Positions 49,360 through 58,600 of a stretch of DNA of 64,000 bases are shown here, one piece after another (the first letter of the stretch is position 1; every line of letters starts with the position of its first letter). Under the pieces are notes generated by a model, which was given only the letters and a program-made list of their open reading frames with translations, was not told the origin of the DNA and did no database searches. This DNA comes from Cyathus striatus. Its lineage: Eukaryota; Basidiomycota; Agaricomycetes; Agaricales; Nidulariaceae. Position numbers and translations under genes: made by a program. The stretch covers positions 1,736,001 through 1,800,000 of the forward strand of contig JAOVFP010000016.1 of the NCBI GenBank assembly GCA_025738555.1, in the 5' to 3' direction.

Positions 49360-50130
49360 GTTTCTTGCTCCACCTTCACTCTCCCATCTCCCACTCTCCC
49401 TTCCTCTCCCTTCCTCTCCCACTCTCCCACTCTCCCTTTCTCCCTGTCCCATTCTCCCACTCCCCTCAACTTCTCTTCCCTATCAAGAGGGTAAACTAGC
49501 AAGACAACACCAAAAGGCATGAGAGCCATGTGTGCAGGGTAGGAGGGGTGGAGGGGTGGAGGGGCGGAACAACAACAAGCATGTAGGGAAGGAGGGACAG
49601 AACAGAGACAAGCACAAAGGGTGGGGACAGCAGGGAAGCGATATACGTAGAGGGCAGCAAAGGTGGGGAATGACATGCATGGAGGGCAACAATGATGGGG
49701 AACAACAAGCATGGAGGGTGGGAAAGGTGGGGAGCAACACATGTGGAGGGTGAGGAAGGTGGGGAACGATGCACATGGAAGGTGAGGGAGGCAGGGAACG
49801 ATGCGCATGGAGGGCAGGAAAGGCAGGGGACGATGCACGTAGAGGGTGAGGAAGGTGGGGAATGACACGTGTGGAGGGTGGGAAAGGCAGGGAACAGCAT
49901 GCATGGAGGGCAGGGAAGGCAGGGAACGACACGTATAGAGGGTGGGGGACGACACGTGTAGAGGGCAAGGAAGGCGGGGAGCGACAAGCACCTGGATGAC
50001 AGGGAAGGTGGGGAACAACATGCGTGGAGGGCGGAAACGGCAGGACAACGACAAGTGCACATAGCGCATTGGGAAGGGAGGCAATAATAGCAAGGGGGGA
50101 GAACATTGGTGACGACGAGTGGGCAGGGCG
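49360..50130. repeat. CT/GA-rich DNA with a 32-bp minisatellite
   Basis: CCCACTCTCC-type repeats occupy 49370-49470. At about 49550-50040 a unit near 32 bp recurs (of the type AACGATGCACATGGAAGG, then GAGGGAGGCAGGG). Long minus-strand ORFs over it, rich in Pro/Ser/His/Cys, exist in all three frames and are an effect of the repeat. Confidence 0.82.
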
Positions 50131-50219
50131 GAGAGTGGGGCATGACATCACGTGACTAATATTAAATAATAATAGTTGTATTTAAATAGTTTGAAATATA
50201 ACATTATTTTTAAATATTT

Positions 50220-50460
50220 TGAGTGAAGTACACATGGATTCCACATGTACAATTTCATGTGTAGTTCACTTTCTTTATAGCTAAATTCACCTTCTGAATG
50301 AAGTTTTTTAAGAAGTGGAATTCACATGTACTTCATGTGGAATTAGGTGAAGTGCATGTGGAAATTTTACAATTAAGTGTATTTTTGTGAAGTACACATG
50401 TAGTTCACATGGAAATGTGTACTACACATGGAGTACACATGTATAGGTGGGTGAGTGGAA
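50220..50460. repeat. Subterminal motif cluster of the inner element, right side
   Basis: ACACATGGATTCCACATGTA and related motifs. Inverted, it matches 43597-43680 at the left end of the outer element ('cacccacctataca', then 'catgtgtactccatgtgtag'). Confidence 0.8.
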
Positions 50461-50699
50461 AGTACTGCTTTTTCCACCTCTACCAGATTGTACAGTATCA
50501 TTGGTTTCTTCTACTGCTGGCTTCTTGGTAGCAGGCTCTTGTGTGGTATCAACAGTGGACTGAGTGCGCTTGCAAGATTTATGGTTGAAAAGGTCTGGGT
50601 CTTGAGGTTTCCCACTGCAAGAACAAGGTGGGGAAACCTGAATGCCAGTATTGTCAGTGTTGGCAGTATTGGCAGTGTTGCTCGACATTGGTTGTGGTG

Positions 50700-51040
50700 T
50701 AGATAGGTGGATAGGTGGTGGTTGCGATTAGAGCAGAGACTGTGGAATCATTGATGAGCAACAATTGGATATGGCATGCTATTTGCAAGTGACATGCACC
50801 ATGTTCACCAGTGCTCTGTGTCATTTCAAACTCATTAGCAGCCCATCACACTTCAGTGATGTAGTGCAAATGCAGTGCATTTATCAATATAAAGCAAGGT
50901 CTCTATATTTTATGTTCTCACAAATCATAGTTATAAGACTAAAATTATATTGGCATACAAATATACATGTGTAACTAAACTACTATTAAAAAATAGCCAC
51001 TGCTTGATGCCCAACAAGATGACAGCAGTGGTAGCAGCAG
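50700..51040. other. Upstream region of ORF1 copy 2
   Basis: No gene was seen. The sequence directly upstream of the ORF1 ATG on the minus strand includes 'ctccacctatccacctatc'-like repeats near 50700-50725. The promoter of the element would be expected here but no core element is clear. Confidence 0.35.
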
Positions 51041-51049
51041 TAGAAGAGG

Positions 51050-51690
51050 AGGAAGAGGAAGAGGACTCCCTTGCTCTCCTCTCCCCTTGCTGTTGTTCCC
51101 CCCACTTTTATCCTGCCTTGCTCTCTTCCTCTCTTGCTGTTCTCCAGCCTCACTTTCCTCTCCCACTTTCCTCCAGCCTCATCCCCCCCTGCTTTCCTCC
51201 CACCTTGCTCTCCTCCTCCCTTGCTCTCCTCCTCCCTTGCTCTCCTCCTCCCTTGCTCTCCTCCTCCCTTGCTCTTCTCTCCTTCCACCTTGTTCTCCTT
51301 CCACCTTGTTCTCCTTCCACCTTGTTCTCCTTCCACCTTGTTCTCCTTCTGCCTCATTCTCCTTCCACCCTGCCCTCCTCCCCCCATGCTCTCCTCCCCC
51401 TTCACTCTCCCCCCCACACTCTACTCCCCCTTCACTCTCCTCCCCCTCACTTTCCCCTCCCATTGCTTTCCTCCCCTCTCGCTCTCCTCTCTCCTCGCCC
51501 TCCTCTCTCCTCATTCTCCTCTCTCCTTGTTCTCCTCTCTCCTCACTCTTCTCTCTCTTCTCTCCTCGCTTTCCTTCCCCTCCCCTTGCTGTTCTCCTCC
51601 CTTGTTGCTCCCCCCTCTTGCTCTCTCCTCCCCTTTGCTGTTCTCCCCTCTCACTGTTCTTCCCCTTGCTGCCCTCTTGAAGCATGGTGG
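51050..51690. repeat. CT-rich low-complexity array with 18-bp units
   Basis: Blocks of CTCTCCTCCTCCCTTG (51200-51270) and TTCTCCTTCCACCTTG (51280-51350) repeat with an 18-bp period, followed by CTCTCCTCACTC-type repeats. ORFs on both strands in several frames show the repeat rather than a gene. Confidence 0.85.
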
Positions 51691-52800
51691 TGGAAGGTAA
51701 GGTGGTGGAATGGAGATCGTGGGGTTGTGGTGATGGGATAGTGACAGGGTGATGGTGGCAGACATGGGCTTGGTGACATGTGAACGATGGTGGTCACTTA
51801 GTTGAGAGGGAGAAAGGAGGTGTAGTGGTTGTGGGAAACAGGGCAATGGCCTTGGTGCCACTGGAGACACATAGGGAGAAGAGAGGGTGGGCGGGTGGTG
51901 TTGTGTCGCTGTCTTCATGAAACAGCAGAGGGCAGCTAGATGGTACTATTGCTGACATGAAGTAGGGGGAGAGGAAGACAAGAGAGGGGGCAGGTGACAT
52001 GGCGTCGCCATCTTTGTGAACAGGGGAGAAGCAGCCTAACAACATGGCACTGTCGCTGAGAAGAGGAGGGGTGGGTGACATGGTGCTGCCGTCTTCAAAA
52101 AATAACAAACACCTTGGCACCATCACCGAGGTGATGCGCCAGCGAGGAGAGGAGGAGGGGCAGGTGACATGGCCCCACCACCTTTGTGAAACAGCCAAAC
52201 GACATGGCACCATCATCGATGTGATGACATTGTCATCGAGTGAGGTTAGGCATCTATGAAATGTAGATGACACTGCAGAAACATGAGACAGCAGGACAGT
52301 AAGGAGAAAGGAGAGACAGCATACCTAGTGAGCAGTGATGTTGATGCCACATCGCTGCAGATCTTGAGAGACAGGAGTTGTGGTGTGGGACACAAATGTT
52401 GAGGTGACTTGAGGTGGGTGATGAGGCATTGCTGATGGCATGTCAGTGTTGTTGATGCAATGGGAGAGGGTGTGAGTAGGTGGGAGCTGTGGGCAGTTGT
52501 TGTGACACAGAGGGGAAGGGGCTGGGCGATATGGCATTGACACCTGCTCTTGCCAGCAGTGTTGTTGCCTTCTACACACAGGGAGGGGATGAGCATAGAG
52601 GGTCTGGAGGGAGGGATGGATGAGGGGAGGAGGGAGGGAGGGAGGGAGCAGGCACTGAGCAGTGAGCGCCTGGAGAGTGGTGTGGTGAGCATTGGTGTGG
52701 TGATGGCTGATGTGGTGAGCACTGGTGGTGAGCACTGGTGATGCATCACCCAGATATGTACTGGTTACTGACAGCTGGATGAGTGGTATACATAGCATGA
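51691..52800. other. Low-complexity GT/GA-rich interior of the outer element
   Basis: 'gacatggc', 'ggtgacatgg' and 'gaggaggg' motifs recur irregularly. The overlapping ORFs on both strands have no recognised domain and biased composition. It separates the tRNA-like segment from the CT-rich array. Confidence 0.5.
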
Positions 52801-52820
52801 CTTACAGTTGTATTGAAAGG

Positions 52821-52915
52821 GTACTATGGCTGAATGGTTAGTTGTGTCAATGTTGAACAGTTGTATGGCTGATATGCTAGGTCTCAGGTTTGATTACTGC
52901 TGTGGACAGATTTTC
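52821..52915 (+). ncRNA. Degenerate tRNA-like sequence in the outer element
   Basis: A-box-like TATGGCTGAATGGTTAG at about 52825 and a B-box-like GGTTTGATTAC at 52887-52897, spaced about 60 nt apart as in type II (Ser/Leu) tRNAs. It points toward the right end, about 365-455 bp from it, the same relative position and direction as the tRNA-like segment of the inner element. Downstream sequence (TTTCTTTTTTATTATACTTA) also resembles that after the other copy. Stems are poorly paired. Confidence 0.45.
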
Positions 52916-52949
52916 ACATTCTATTTCTTTTTTATTATACTTAGTAAGC

Positions 52950-53265
52950 AACAAGTGTAATACTTGCAAGTATTCCATGTGCAATACACTGAGCACCATA
53001 ATTCAATTATGAATGTGTAATACATGTGGAATACATGTAGTTATATGCACTGCATGTGAAATGCACATGAATTCCACTATATATTTCCATGTGGAATTCC
53101 ACCATTCCACCTATATATATGCACTTCATGTGTAAAAAAATTCAAAAATTGTATAGAAATTTTCGAATTTGAATACATCCAAAGCTATGTGAAGTACATG
53201 TGAACTGCACATGGAGTGCACATGTAAAGGTGGAATACACATGTATTCCACATGTAACAGGGGGC
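52950..53265. repeat. Subterminal motif cluster, right end of the outer element
   Basis: ACATGTGGAATACATGTAG, CACATGAATTCCAC and TGGAATTCCACCATTCCAC motifs. The inverse matches the left side of the inner element. Confidence 0.8.
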
Positions 53266-53280
53266 AAGCATAAAGTGCTT

Positions 53281-53288
53281 GACTTTAT
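53281..53288. repeat. Right 8-bp target duplication GACTTTAT
   Basis: Identical to 43578-43585 and part of the reading frame of the interrupted zinc-cluster gene (codons for NKV on the minus strand). Confidence 0.93.
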
Positions 53289-53508
53289 TATCCTCAAACT
53301 CAAAACATGGGTTGTGCTTTTCAGGTGGCTCCTCTTCAAGTATGGCATCTTCAAAGTCTGGCATGTAAGCAGACTGTGCAGTACTCAAATTGGGTGTTAC
53401 TGTATGTGCTTTCACAGGGCTATTGTCCATATTGTTGTGCTCATCTGTTTCAATTAGAGAATGAACAGCATCTTCCCCAAATGGATTTAAGATATCCACA
53501 TTATCCAT
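53289..53508 (-). pseudogene. Zinc-cluster gene, 5' part, separated by the KDZ-like element
   Basis: Minus-strand frame starting with the ATG at 53508: MDNVDILNPFGED, then an acidic stretch (FEDAILEEEPPEKH) ending CFEFEDNKV at the element boundary. It continues at 43577 (YKAHFLN) after removal of the element. The fold-back element at 53511 abuts the ATG, so the true start may have been upstream of it and been lost. Confidence 0.55.
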
Positions 53509-54419
53509 GAGTGTCAGCCAATTTGATCATAAAAAGCCCTGGCTTTCTGTGATCACCATGATCACAAAAAGCCAGGGATTTTGATGATCACCTACTATTA
53601 TATATTTACTAATGAATCTATGAGGTACTAGTGGATGTATATGTGATCATAGGTGATCATAGGTGATCATATAGTGTTTCAAGAGTATTAGCATATTATT
53701 GGTACTAATGAATGTATAGGTGATCATAGGTGATCATTAAACATTTCAAGGGTATATTTCATACTTAGGAAGAGATACAAATACTAAAAGAACTATATAA
53801 CATATTACACTCAAATGGTGAAATTAAATGTGACACAATATCACTAAGAGTGGAGATAGTATCCATTAATTCTTGTATCAATAAAACAAAGAAACTGTTT
53901 TGTAGTAATATAGAGTAAGCAACTATGTGACTCAATAATGTGTGTTGTTGAAGATATCAGTATAACCAGTGGTTGATGCAAGAATCATAATAATAACTGA
54001 GATGCATAAGTTTGATATGATGTGGAATCACATATTTCACATTCTTTCACATATTTTATCCATGAGTGGCTCTATCGCTGTCCTTTTCAATAGCAAAATG
54101 TTCAATACTATCATATCAACACCTCTAGTTCTGATTGTAAAACATGTCACACCACCCCATCCCATATTTATCATACATTGTCAATGAACCTATGGATCTA
54201 CATACACTCAATATTTTCCATTCTAGCTTCTTATTACTCTTACACTTCCATAATTTTCTAATTATTATATCACAAGGTATGACCTTCAATTCTATAAGAG
54301 CATATATGTTTCTTTTGTTTTAATAATTTATTGTGCACTTTGGATACTTTGCTTCTGTAACAATTTGAATGATGGTATACAGGTAACTATACTACATGTT
54401 GCACATGATATATGTAAAA

Positions 54420-54940
54420 AGTGTGACAGGACTACCACATGTGACAAATATAACATGCTTGAAAAGTGTGACAAAGGTCACACATGCGAATATATGTGAC
54501 GAATATAGTGTGTAAAATGCATGACATATGTTATGAACAGGATTATAAATGTAATGCATGGGAAATTGTGTGACGTGTGTGATGTACATGGACAGCATGA
54601 CATATGTTGTGCACAGGATTATAAATGTGATGCATGGGAATTTGTATGACATGTGTGATGTATGGACATTGTGACAAATGTGACACATGGTGACATGTGT
54701 GAATATGTGTGACAACTGTGACGCATGCGAATATGTGTGACAACTGTGACACATGCGAATATGCGTGAGAAGTGTGAAGTGTGGGAATATGTGTGACAAC
54801 TGTGATGCGTGTGAATATGTGTGACACATGTGACACATGCGAATACCTGTGACAATTGTGATGTGTGCGAATTTAAGTGACAAACATAAAGCATAGGAAA
54901 TTTGTGGAGTGCATGAATATGTGTGACAGATGTGATATGT
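54420..54940. repeat. Tandem repeat of TGTGACAACTGTGAC / GCGAATATG units
   Basis: Units of about 30-35 bp containing GAATATGTGTGACAACTGTG recur from about 54690 to 54900, with a larger 80-bp duplication at 54530-54660 ('ggattataaatgtaatgcat' against 'ggattataaatgtgatgcat'). ORFs across it are artefacts of the repeat. Confidence 0.8.
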
Positions 54941-54994
54941 AGGAAGAGTTACATTCATTAGTACCAATATTATGCTAGTACACCCTTGAAAATG

Positions 54995-55440
54995 CTGCAT
55001 GATCACCTATAATCATCTATACATTCACTGGTACTAATAATAAGCTAATATACCCTTGAAACACCCAATAATCACCTATGATCACCTATATATTCATTAG
55101 CACTAATAATAGGCCAATATACCCTTGAAATGTTTAATGATCACCTATGATCACCTATACATTCACTAGTAATAATTATAAGCCAATACACCCTTGAAAT
55201 GCTTAATGATCACCTATGATCACCTATACATTCACTAGTAATAATAATAAGCAAATACACCCTTGAAATGCTTAATGATCACCTATGATCACCTATATAT
55301 TCATTAGTAGTAATAATAGACCAATGTGCAGTTGAAAACACTTAATGATCACCTATGATCACCTATACATTCATTAGTACCAATAATATGCTAATACTCT
55401 TGAAACACTATATGATCACCTATGATCACATATACATCCA
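54995..55440. repeat. 69-bp tandem repeat, six copies
   Basis: Units of the form TGATCACCTATGATCACC, TATACATTCACTAGTAATAA, TAATAAGC and ACCCTTGAAATGCTTAA follow one another with a period near 69 bp. One and a half inverted copies lie at 53640-53760, forming part of the fold-back arms. Confidence 0.87.
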
Positions 55441-55804
55441 CTAGTACCTCATAGATTCATTAGTAAATATATAATAGTAGGTGATCATCAAAATGTCAGA
55501 AGTAACAAAGAATAGAGAGGGTGATTGAGAGGAATGAGAGTGATAATGGAGCAAGAACTCAAACACAGACATAGACACAAAATGGGGAAAAAACTTGTTC
55601 ACAACTACCAAGTTACAGAGTGTTTATATACTGAGTGTGTCTACCAAAGTCCCAACCAAAGTCCATGTAACTAAGGTAACAGACAGCTGTCAATCTGTCA
55701 ATCACATATCTGTCAATCAAGGATCTGTCAATCACAGAACTGTCAAGTATGACAGGTGACAAGTGACAGCTGTCAAAGAAGCTGTGCAACCCAGAATATC
55801 TAAC

Positions 55805-55856
55805 ACAAAAGCCCTGGCTTTCTGTGATCACCATGATCACAGAAAGCCAGGGCTTT
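55805..55856. repeat. Near-perfect 24-bp stem hairpin at the right end
   Basis: AAAAGCCCTGGCTTTCTG...TGATCA, then a 3-nt spacer CCA, then the exact inverse ending in CAGGGCTTTT. A less perfect version lies at 53532-53580 in the left arm. Confidence 0.9.
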
Positions 55857-55867
55857 TTATGATCAAA

Positions 55868-56173
55868 TTGGCTGACACCCCTCATCTATTAGCATGGTGT
55901 GCTGGGGACCCAAGGGCTCTTGTCACTGCAGAAGAAGATGTTTGGGAGAAGATAGATAGGCCACTGAACAATGTCCTTCAGACCCCAAGTAAGGATCTTG
56001 TGTGCATCAGAGAAAAGGGGCTTATCAGATTGTGGAAAATGCTTTCATACTTTGTCAAGGAGCAGGGATTAGACAGGGTGTTATTTGAGGGAAAGCTTGA
56101 GAAGCTAGTGAAGGTTATTGAAATATTGTATGTGATTTACTCAAAAGTCTTAACATTGCTCAGACCCATATAG
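55868..56173 (+). pseudogene. Coding fragment of an unidentified mobile-gene family
   Basis: An open + strand frame continuing out of the fold-back end: ADTPHLLAWCAGDPRALVTA, DVWEKIDRPLNNVLQTP, LSYFVKEQGLDRVLFEGKLE. The pattern (WE.iDr.LN.vLQ, yFv...Gl...lFEGKl..L) is familiar from basidiomycete genes near transposons, but no function is known. The 5' part is missing and the frame leaves homology near 56140. Confidence 0.45.
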
Positions 56174-56291
56174 CATTATAGACCAACACTCTGATGTACA
56201 ATTGTGTCATGAGACCATTGAAGGCCTTGCAAAGCTAGATGACCCCAATATACTCAATATGAATGTCATAGAAAGTCAGAAGCAATCATCT

Positions 56292-57057
56292 TGTTATATC
56301 CATGTCCAGATACATTGTGCCGACATTCCCATGTGACCTTCCAACATATCTGGTCTGTTCCCAGAACATACCCAGTACAGGTTTACACTTTCTGATGTTC
56401 CTGCCCAGGAATGTACCCAGAACACATCAGGTTTTCTATCAGGTATCCTGGATACATAGTTTCTCTTATGACAGCCTCACTGCATCATTATTCTATTACT
56501 CCTCTCTTCCATTCTTACTTGTACATTTCATTATGGCCTTTGTAGTTTAGTTCCTTATTCTTCATTCTGAATGCATCATTTGTGCCCCTACTCCGCTTTG
56601 CCCAGCTTTTATATTCTACCTATCCCTTTGACTTCTACTTGGTATTATACTTCCACCTTCATATCTACAGGTTCCTACTTAGTATATATAGTCTTCCAGA
56701 TGTACTAAGTAGTCTTCAGTATTTGTATCAACTTCATACACTTCTTCCTATGCTTAAGTTCCAAAACCTGCTCTGGGTTTTCCTTCAGGTTTCTCTTCTG
56801 TTGCCTAGTGTAGTGGCAAAGCCTCCTCTCATACTCTGGGACATTTCCTTTCATTGTATATCATCTTCCATGAAATACAAACTATTCCCTGGGGATATCC
56901 AGGCAGCACAACACATAAGCTGAAGCCACAGTTCTTTTCTGCACTCCCACTCTACATTCCACACCCATACTTACTTCAGGTTTCCATTACAGTTCTCCTG
57001 CGCCCTCCAGGCATCTTCACATCTGTTTCTCAGTAGGAAGAGAATTGGTATGTAACA
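56292..57057 (+). mobile_element. 5' LTR of the Ty3-type retrotransposon
   Basis: Starts TGTTATATCC and ends GGTATGTAACA, giving TGTTA/TAACA termini, 766 bp. A TATA box (TATATATA) lies at about 56683-56690 and the proposed R start at 56718. The five bases before it are CATCT. The 3' LTR is not found in the remaining window, so the 3' target copy could not be checked. Confidence 0.82.
56683..56690 (+). promoter_or_regulatory. TATA box of the LTR
   Basis: TATATATA about 30 bp upstream of 56718, the position where the primer-binding complement begins. It is the expected distance for Pol II initiation. Confidence 0.6.
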
Positions 57058-57059
57058 GT

Positions 57060-57070
57060 ATACAAATACT
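57060..57070 (+). promoter_or_regulatory. Self-priming primer-binding site
   Basis: ATACAAATACT begins two bases after the LTR end and is exactly complementary to AGTATTTGTAT at 56718-56728, the predicted 5' end of the transcript. No tRNA 3' end match was noticed. This is the arrangement known from Tf1/sushi-type chromoviruses. Confidence 0.65.
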
Positions 57071-57094
57071 TATACCTTGGATATCTCTTCTATT

Positions 57095-58600
57095 ATGGCT
57101 CCAACTGGGACTTCAGTTACTCACACAGTGCATACCGCTAGTCATACCAATGCTGTGGGTGCTCATGCCACCCATGCAGCTATGAGGCAACAGCCTCCAA
57201 GGAGTACTTCAGGTTCTCTACCTTCTACACTGTCTTGGGTTACACTCAGTCCAGCACTACCTCCTAGTGCTACTTTCCTGAGTCTACCCTTGACTTCCAC
57301 TCAGACACTCTCTGTTCCTGTAGCTGGGAATCTCAGATCTGCTCAGGCTCCTCCAGATGGCACCCCACTGCCATATGGTACAGTCACAGCAGACTGGGAA
57401 ACTCCCAAGGGTCATGGTTCCAATGGTGGTACCATTGGGCCACCACCACCACCTCCTTCTCAGCCCAACCCTCCATCTCCACCATTCTCAGACTCAGGGG
57501 ATGATGGTGATAATGTTGACAATCCCAGGCACACACCTCTTGCATGCCACTCCCAGGAAGACCAGCTTGCCAAATCTCTTTTGAGAGTTGCAGAATCTGC
57601 CTGGGGTATGTCAGGATCACATCAGGAATGTAATGTTCAAAAGCCAAATACTTTTGATGGTTCCAGTGCTGAGAAGTTGAAGCAGTTCATTATGCAGTGT
57701 CAAATTTACTTCTGGAATAATCCTTCTCAGTACTCAGATGGACACTCCCAGGTCAACTTTGCTCTCACATATCTTCGGGATACTGCACTTCAACTTGTTA
57801 TGCTGACCCTCTCCAATCCCTATGCTGATGATGAGTTCCTTCACTCTTGGGAGGTTTTCATCATCATGCTAGAGGATAATTTTGGGTTAGCAAACCTGGA
57901 AGGGGATGCCAAGAATGATCTGGATGTCCTTGTTATAAATGATTCACAGAAACTGTCCAAGTATCTTGTACAGTTCAATAGGCTTGCACAGCACACCAAC
58001 TGGGATGATAAATCCTTATGCCACTGACTCTATTCCAGGTTTCTGGGTCACATTATGGATGAGATCTCTCATGTTGGGAAACCTACCACAAAGTGTGGGA
58101 TGATTAAACTAGCTCAAGGGATCAATAGTTGGTACTGGGAATGCCAGTCCGAGTGCACATGGGAATCCCACCAGCCTCAGGGTCCATGGGTTCCAGATAG
58201 CACTGTTAGAGCTTCCATAAACTGCCCCACAGTCATGCTGGCGCCCTCCTGTCTCATTTCAGGTCAATATGCACTCCATCCAAACTATCCCCATCATGCT
58301 GGTAGTCACTCACCTCATTCCTCACAGCCTTCTCAGCAATGGAGGCCAGAATTGAACAATAAAGTGGGTTGAGATGGCAAACTCTTGCCACAAGAATGTC
58401 AGCATTGCATGGACAACAATCTATGCTTCTTCTGCGGGAATCCAGGGCATTGTGCCAAAGAATGTCCCTGCTCTGCCTCTTCCACAGCTAGAGCCTGGGC
58501 ATCCAGATTACCCACTTCACCTCCTATGTCAGCTTCTGCAGGTCCCTCAACCTGCAGGTCCGTGCCTTTTTCCAACCCAGCTTTGAGTTCAAAAAAATAG
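57095..58600 (+). pseudogene. gag: gag of the Ty3-type element (two in-frame TGA)
   Basis: Reads from the ATG at 57095: an N-terminal Ser/Thr/Pro-rich region with a poly-Pro run, a capsid-like part (KPNTFDGSSAEKLKQFIMQC, FALTYLRDTALQLV), and a zinc knuckle CFFCGNPGHCAKEC (C-X2-C-X4-H-X4-C) near 58428. TGA at 58025 and 58370 fall in the same frame; the first stands where relatives have Arg (ALRH-type context). The frame ends at TAG 58598, right after a seven-A run. It would form the capsid and nucleocapsid, but this copy cannot make a full product. Confidence 0.85.

Larger units (their letters stand above)
48848..50467. mobile_element. 1.6-kb non-autonomous relative nested in ORF1
   Basis: The left end GAGCACTTTACACTTGCC resembles the right end of the outer element, and the right end, inverted CAGTACTTTCCACTCACCC, resembles the left end of the outer element. 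It is therefore the same family in opposite orientation. Flanks CTTTTTCT (48840-48847) and CTTTTTCC (50468-50475) match at 7 of 8 positions. Both subterminal motif regions are kept, but the interior holds only a tRNA-like segment and a 32-bp minisatellite, with no transposase. Removal restores the ORF1 frame. Confidence 0.82.
46776..50688 (-). pseudogene. KDZ-like element accessory protein ORF1, copy 2, split by the inner element
   Basis: Starts with the ATG at 50688 (Asn/Thr-rich, then CSCSGKPQDPDLFNHKSCKR and GRGGK). At 50468 it is interrupted by the 1620-bp element; reading resumes at 48839 in frame (VWGRKQKGKQAVQGRF). Exons follow near 48727-48665 (NEMDEAAKATAEKQIA) and 48600-48300 (Lys/Pro-rich, then acidic), with a likely frameshift near 48300 into a Glu-rich stretch. 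The last exon (about 47095-46776) has GGKHGHTSYYNWTHIMGRV and NPDLTDVDTRELWG, then a Ser/Gly/Lys tail. The C-terminal block matches ORF1 at 3.7-3.85 kb. No enzymatic domain seen; the basic tail fits DNA or RNA binding (inference). Confidence 0.6.
43586..53280 (-). mobile_element. 9.7-kb KDZ-like DNA transposon with ORF1 and CxC5/CxC6 ORF2
   Basis: The left end is CAGTACTTTCTGC and the right end, read inverted, is AAGCACTTTATGC. An exact 8-bp duplication GACTTTAT flanks it, the length known for Zisupton-type elements. Both genes are on the minus strand: ORF1 (50688-46776) then ORF2 (46591-44294). The transposase end (left) carries a cluster of CACATGGATTCC-type motifs and the far end (right) carries TGTGGAATACACATG-type motifs. 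Between the right end and ORF1 lie a tRNA-like segment and CT-rich low-complexity DNA. A 1620-bp relative is inserted within ORF1. The sequence is CpG-poor and both ORFs have stops or shifts, so the copy is inactive. Confidence 0.85.
53511..55878. mobile_element. 2.4-kb fold-back element with long inverted ends
   Basis: Starts GTGTCAGCCAATTTGATCAT and ends with the exact inverse at 55878. The arms continue through AAAAAGCCCTGGCTTTCTG and, on the left to about 53760 and on the right back to about 55310, through 'gatgatcacctactattata' and the repeated 'gtgatcataggtgatcat' motif. The right arm carries about 300 bp of extra sequence (about 55500-55805) not present on the left. No transposase gene is seen; the interior is two tandem-repeat blocks. 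No clear target duplication. The near-identity of the arms suggests recent insertion or conversion. Confidence 0.78.

Noticed and set aside
49269..50151. Long minus-strand ORFs (200-270 residues, Pro/Ser/Cys/His-rich) in three frames
   Set aside because: All frames are open because the 32-bp GA/CT minisatellite lacks stops; composition is repetitive and no domain is present.
50950..51741. 263-residue + strand ORF and overlapping ORFs on both strands
   Set aside because: Pure low-complexity reading of CT-rich 18-bp repeats.
52246..52798. Two overlapping minus-strand ORFs of 157-167 residues
   Set aside because: Biased composition, different frames of the same low-complexity DNA, no recognised motif.
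54392..55006. 204-residue minus-strand ORF rich in His/Cys/Thr
   Set aside because: Created by the TGTGAC tandem repeats; repeated SHIFACVTVVTHI-type units follow the DNA period.
55000..55440. Regular 69-bp repeat considered as a CRISPR-like array
   Set aside because: Units are contiguous with no unique spacers, and the host is eukaryotic.
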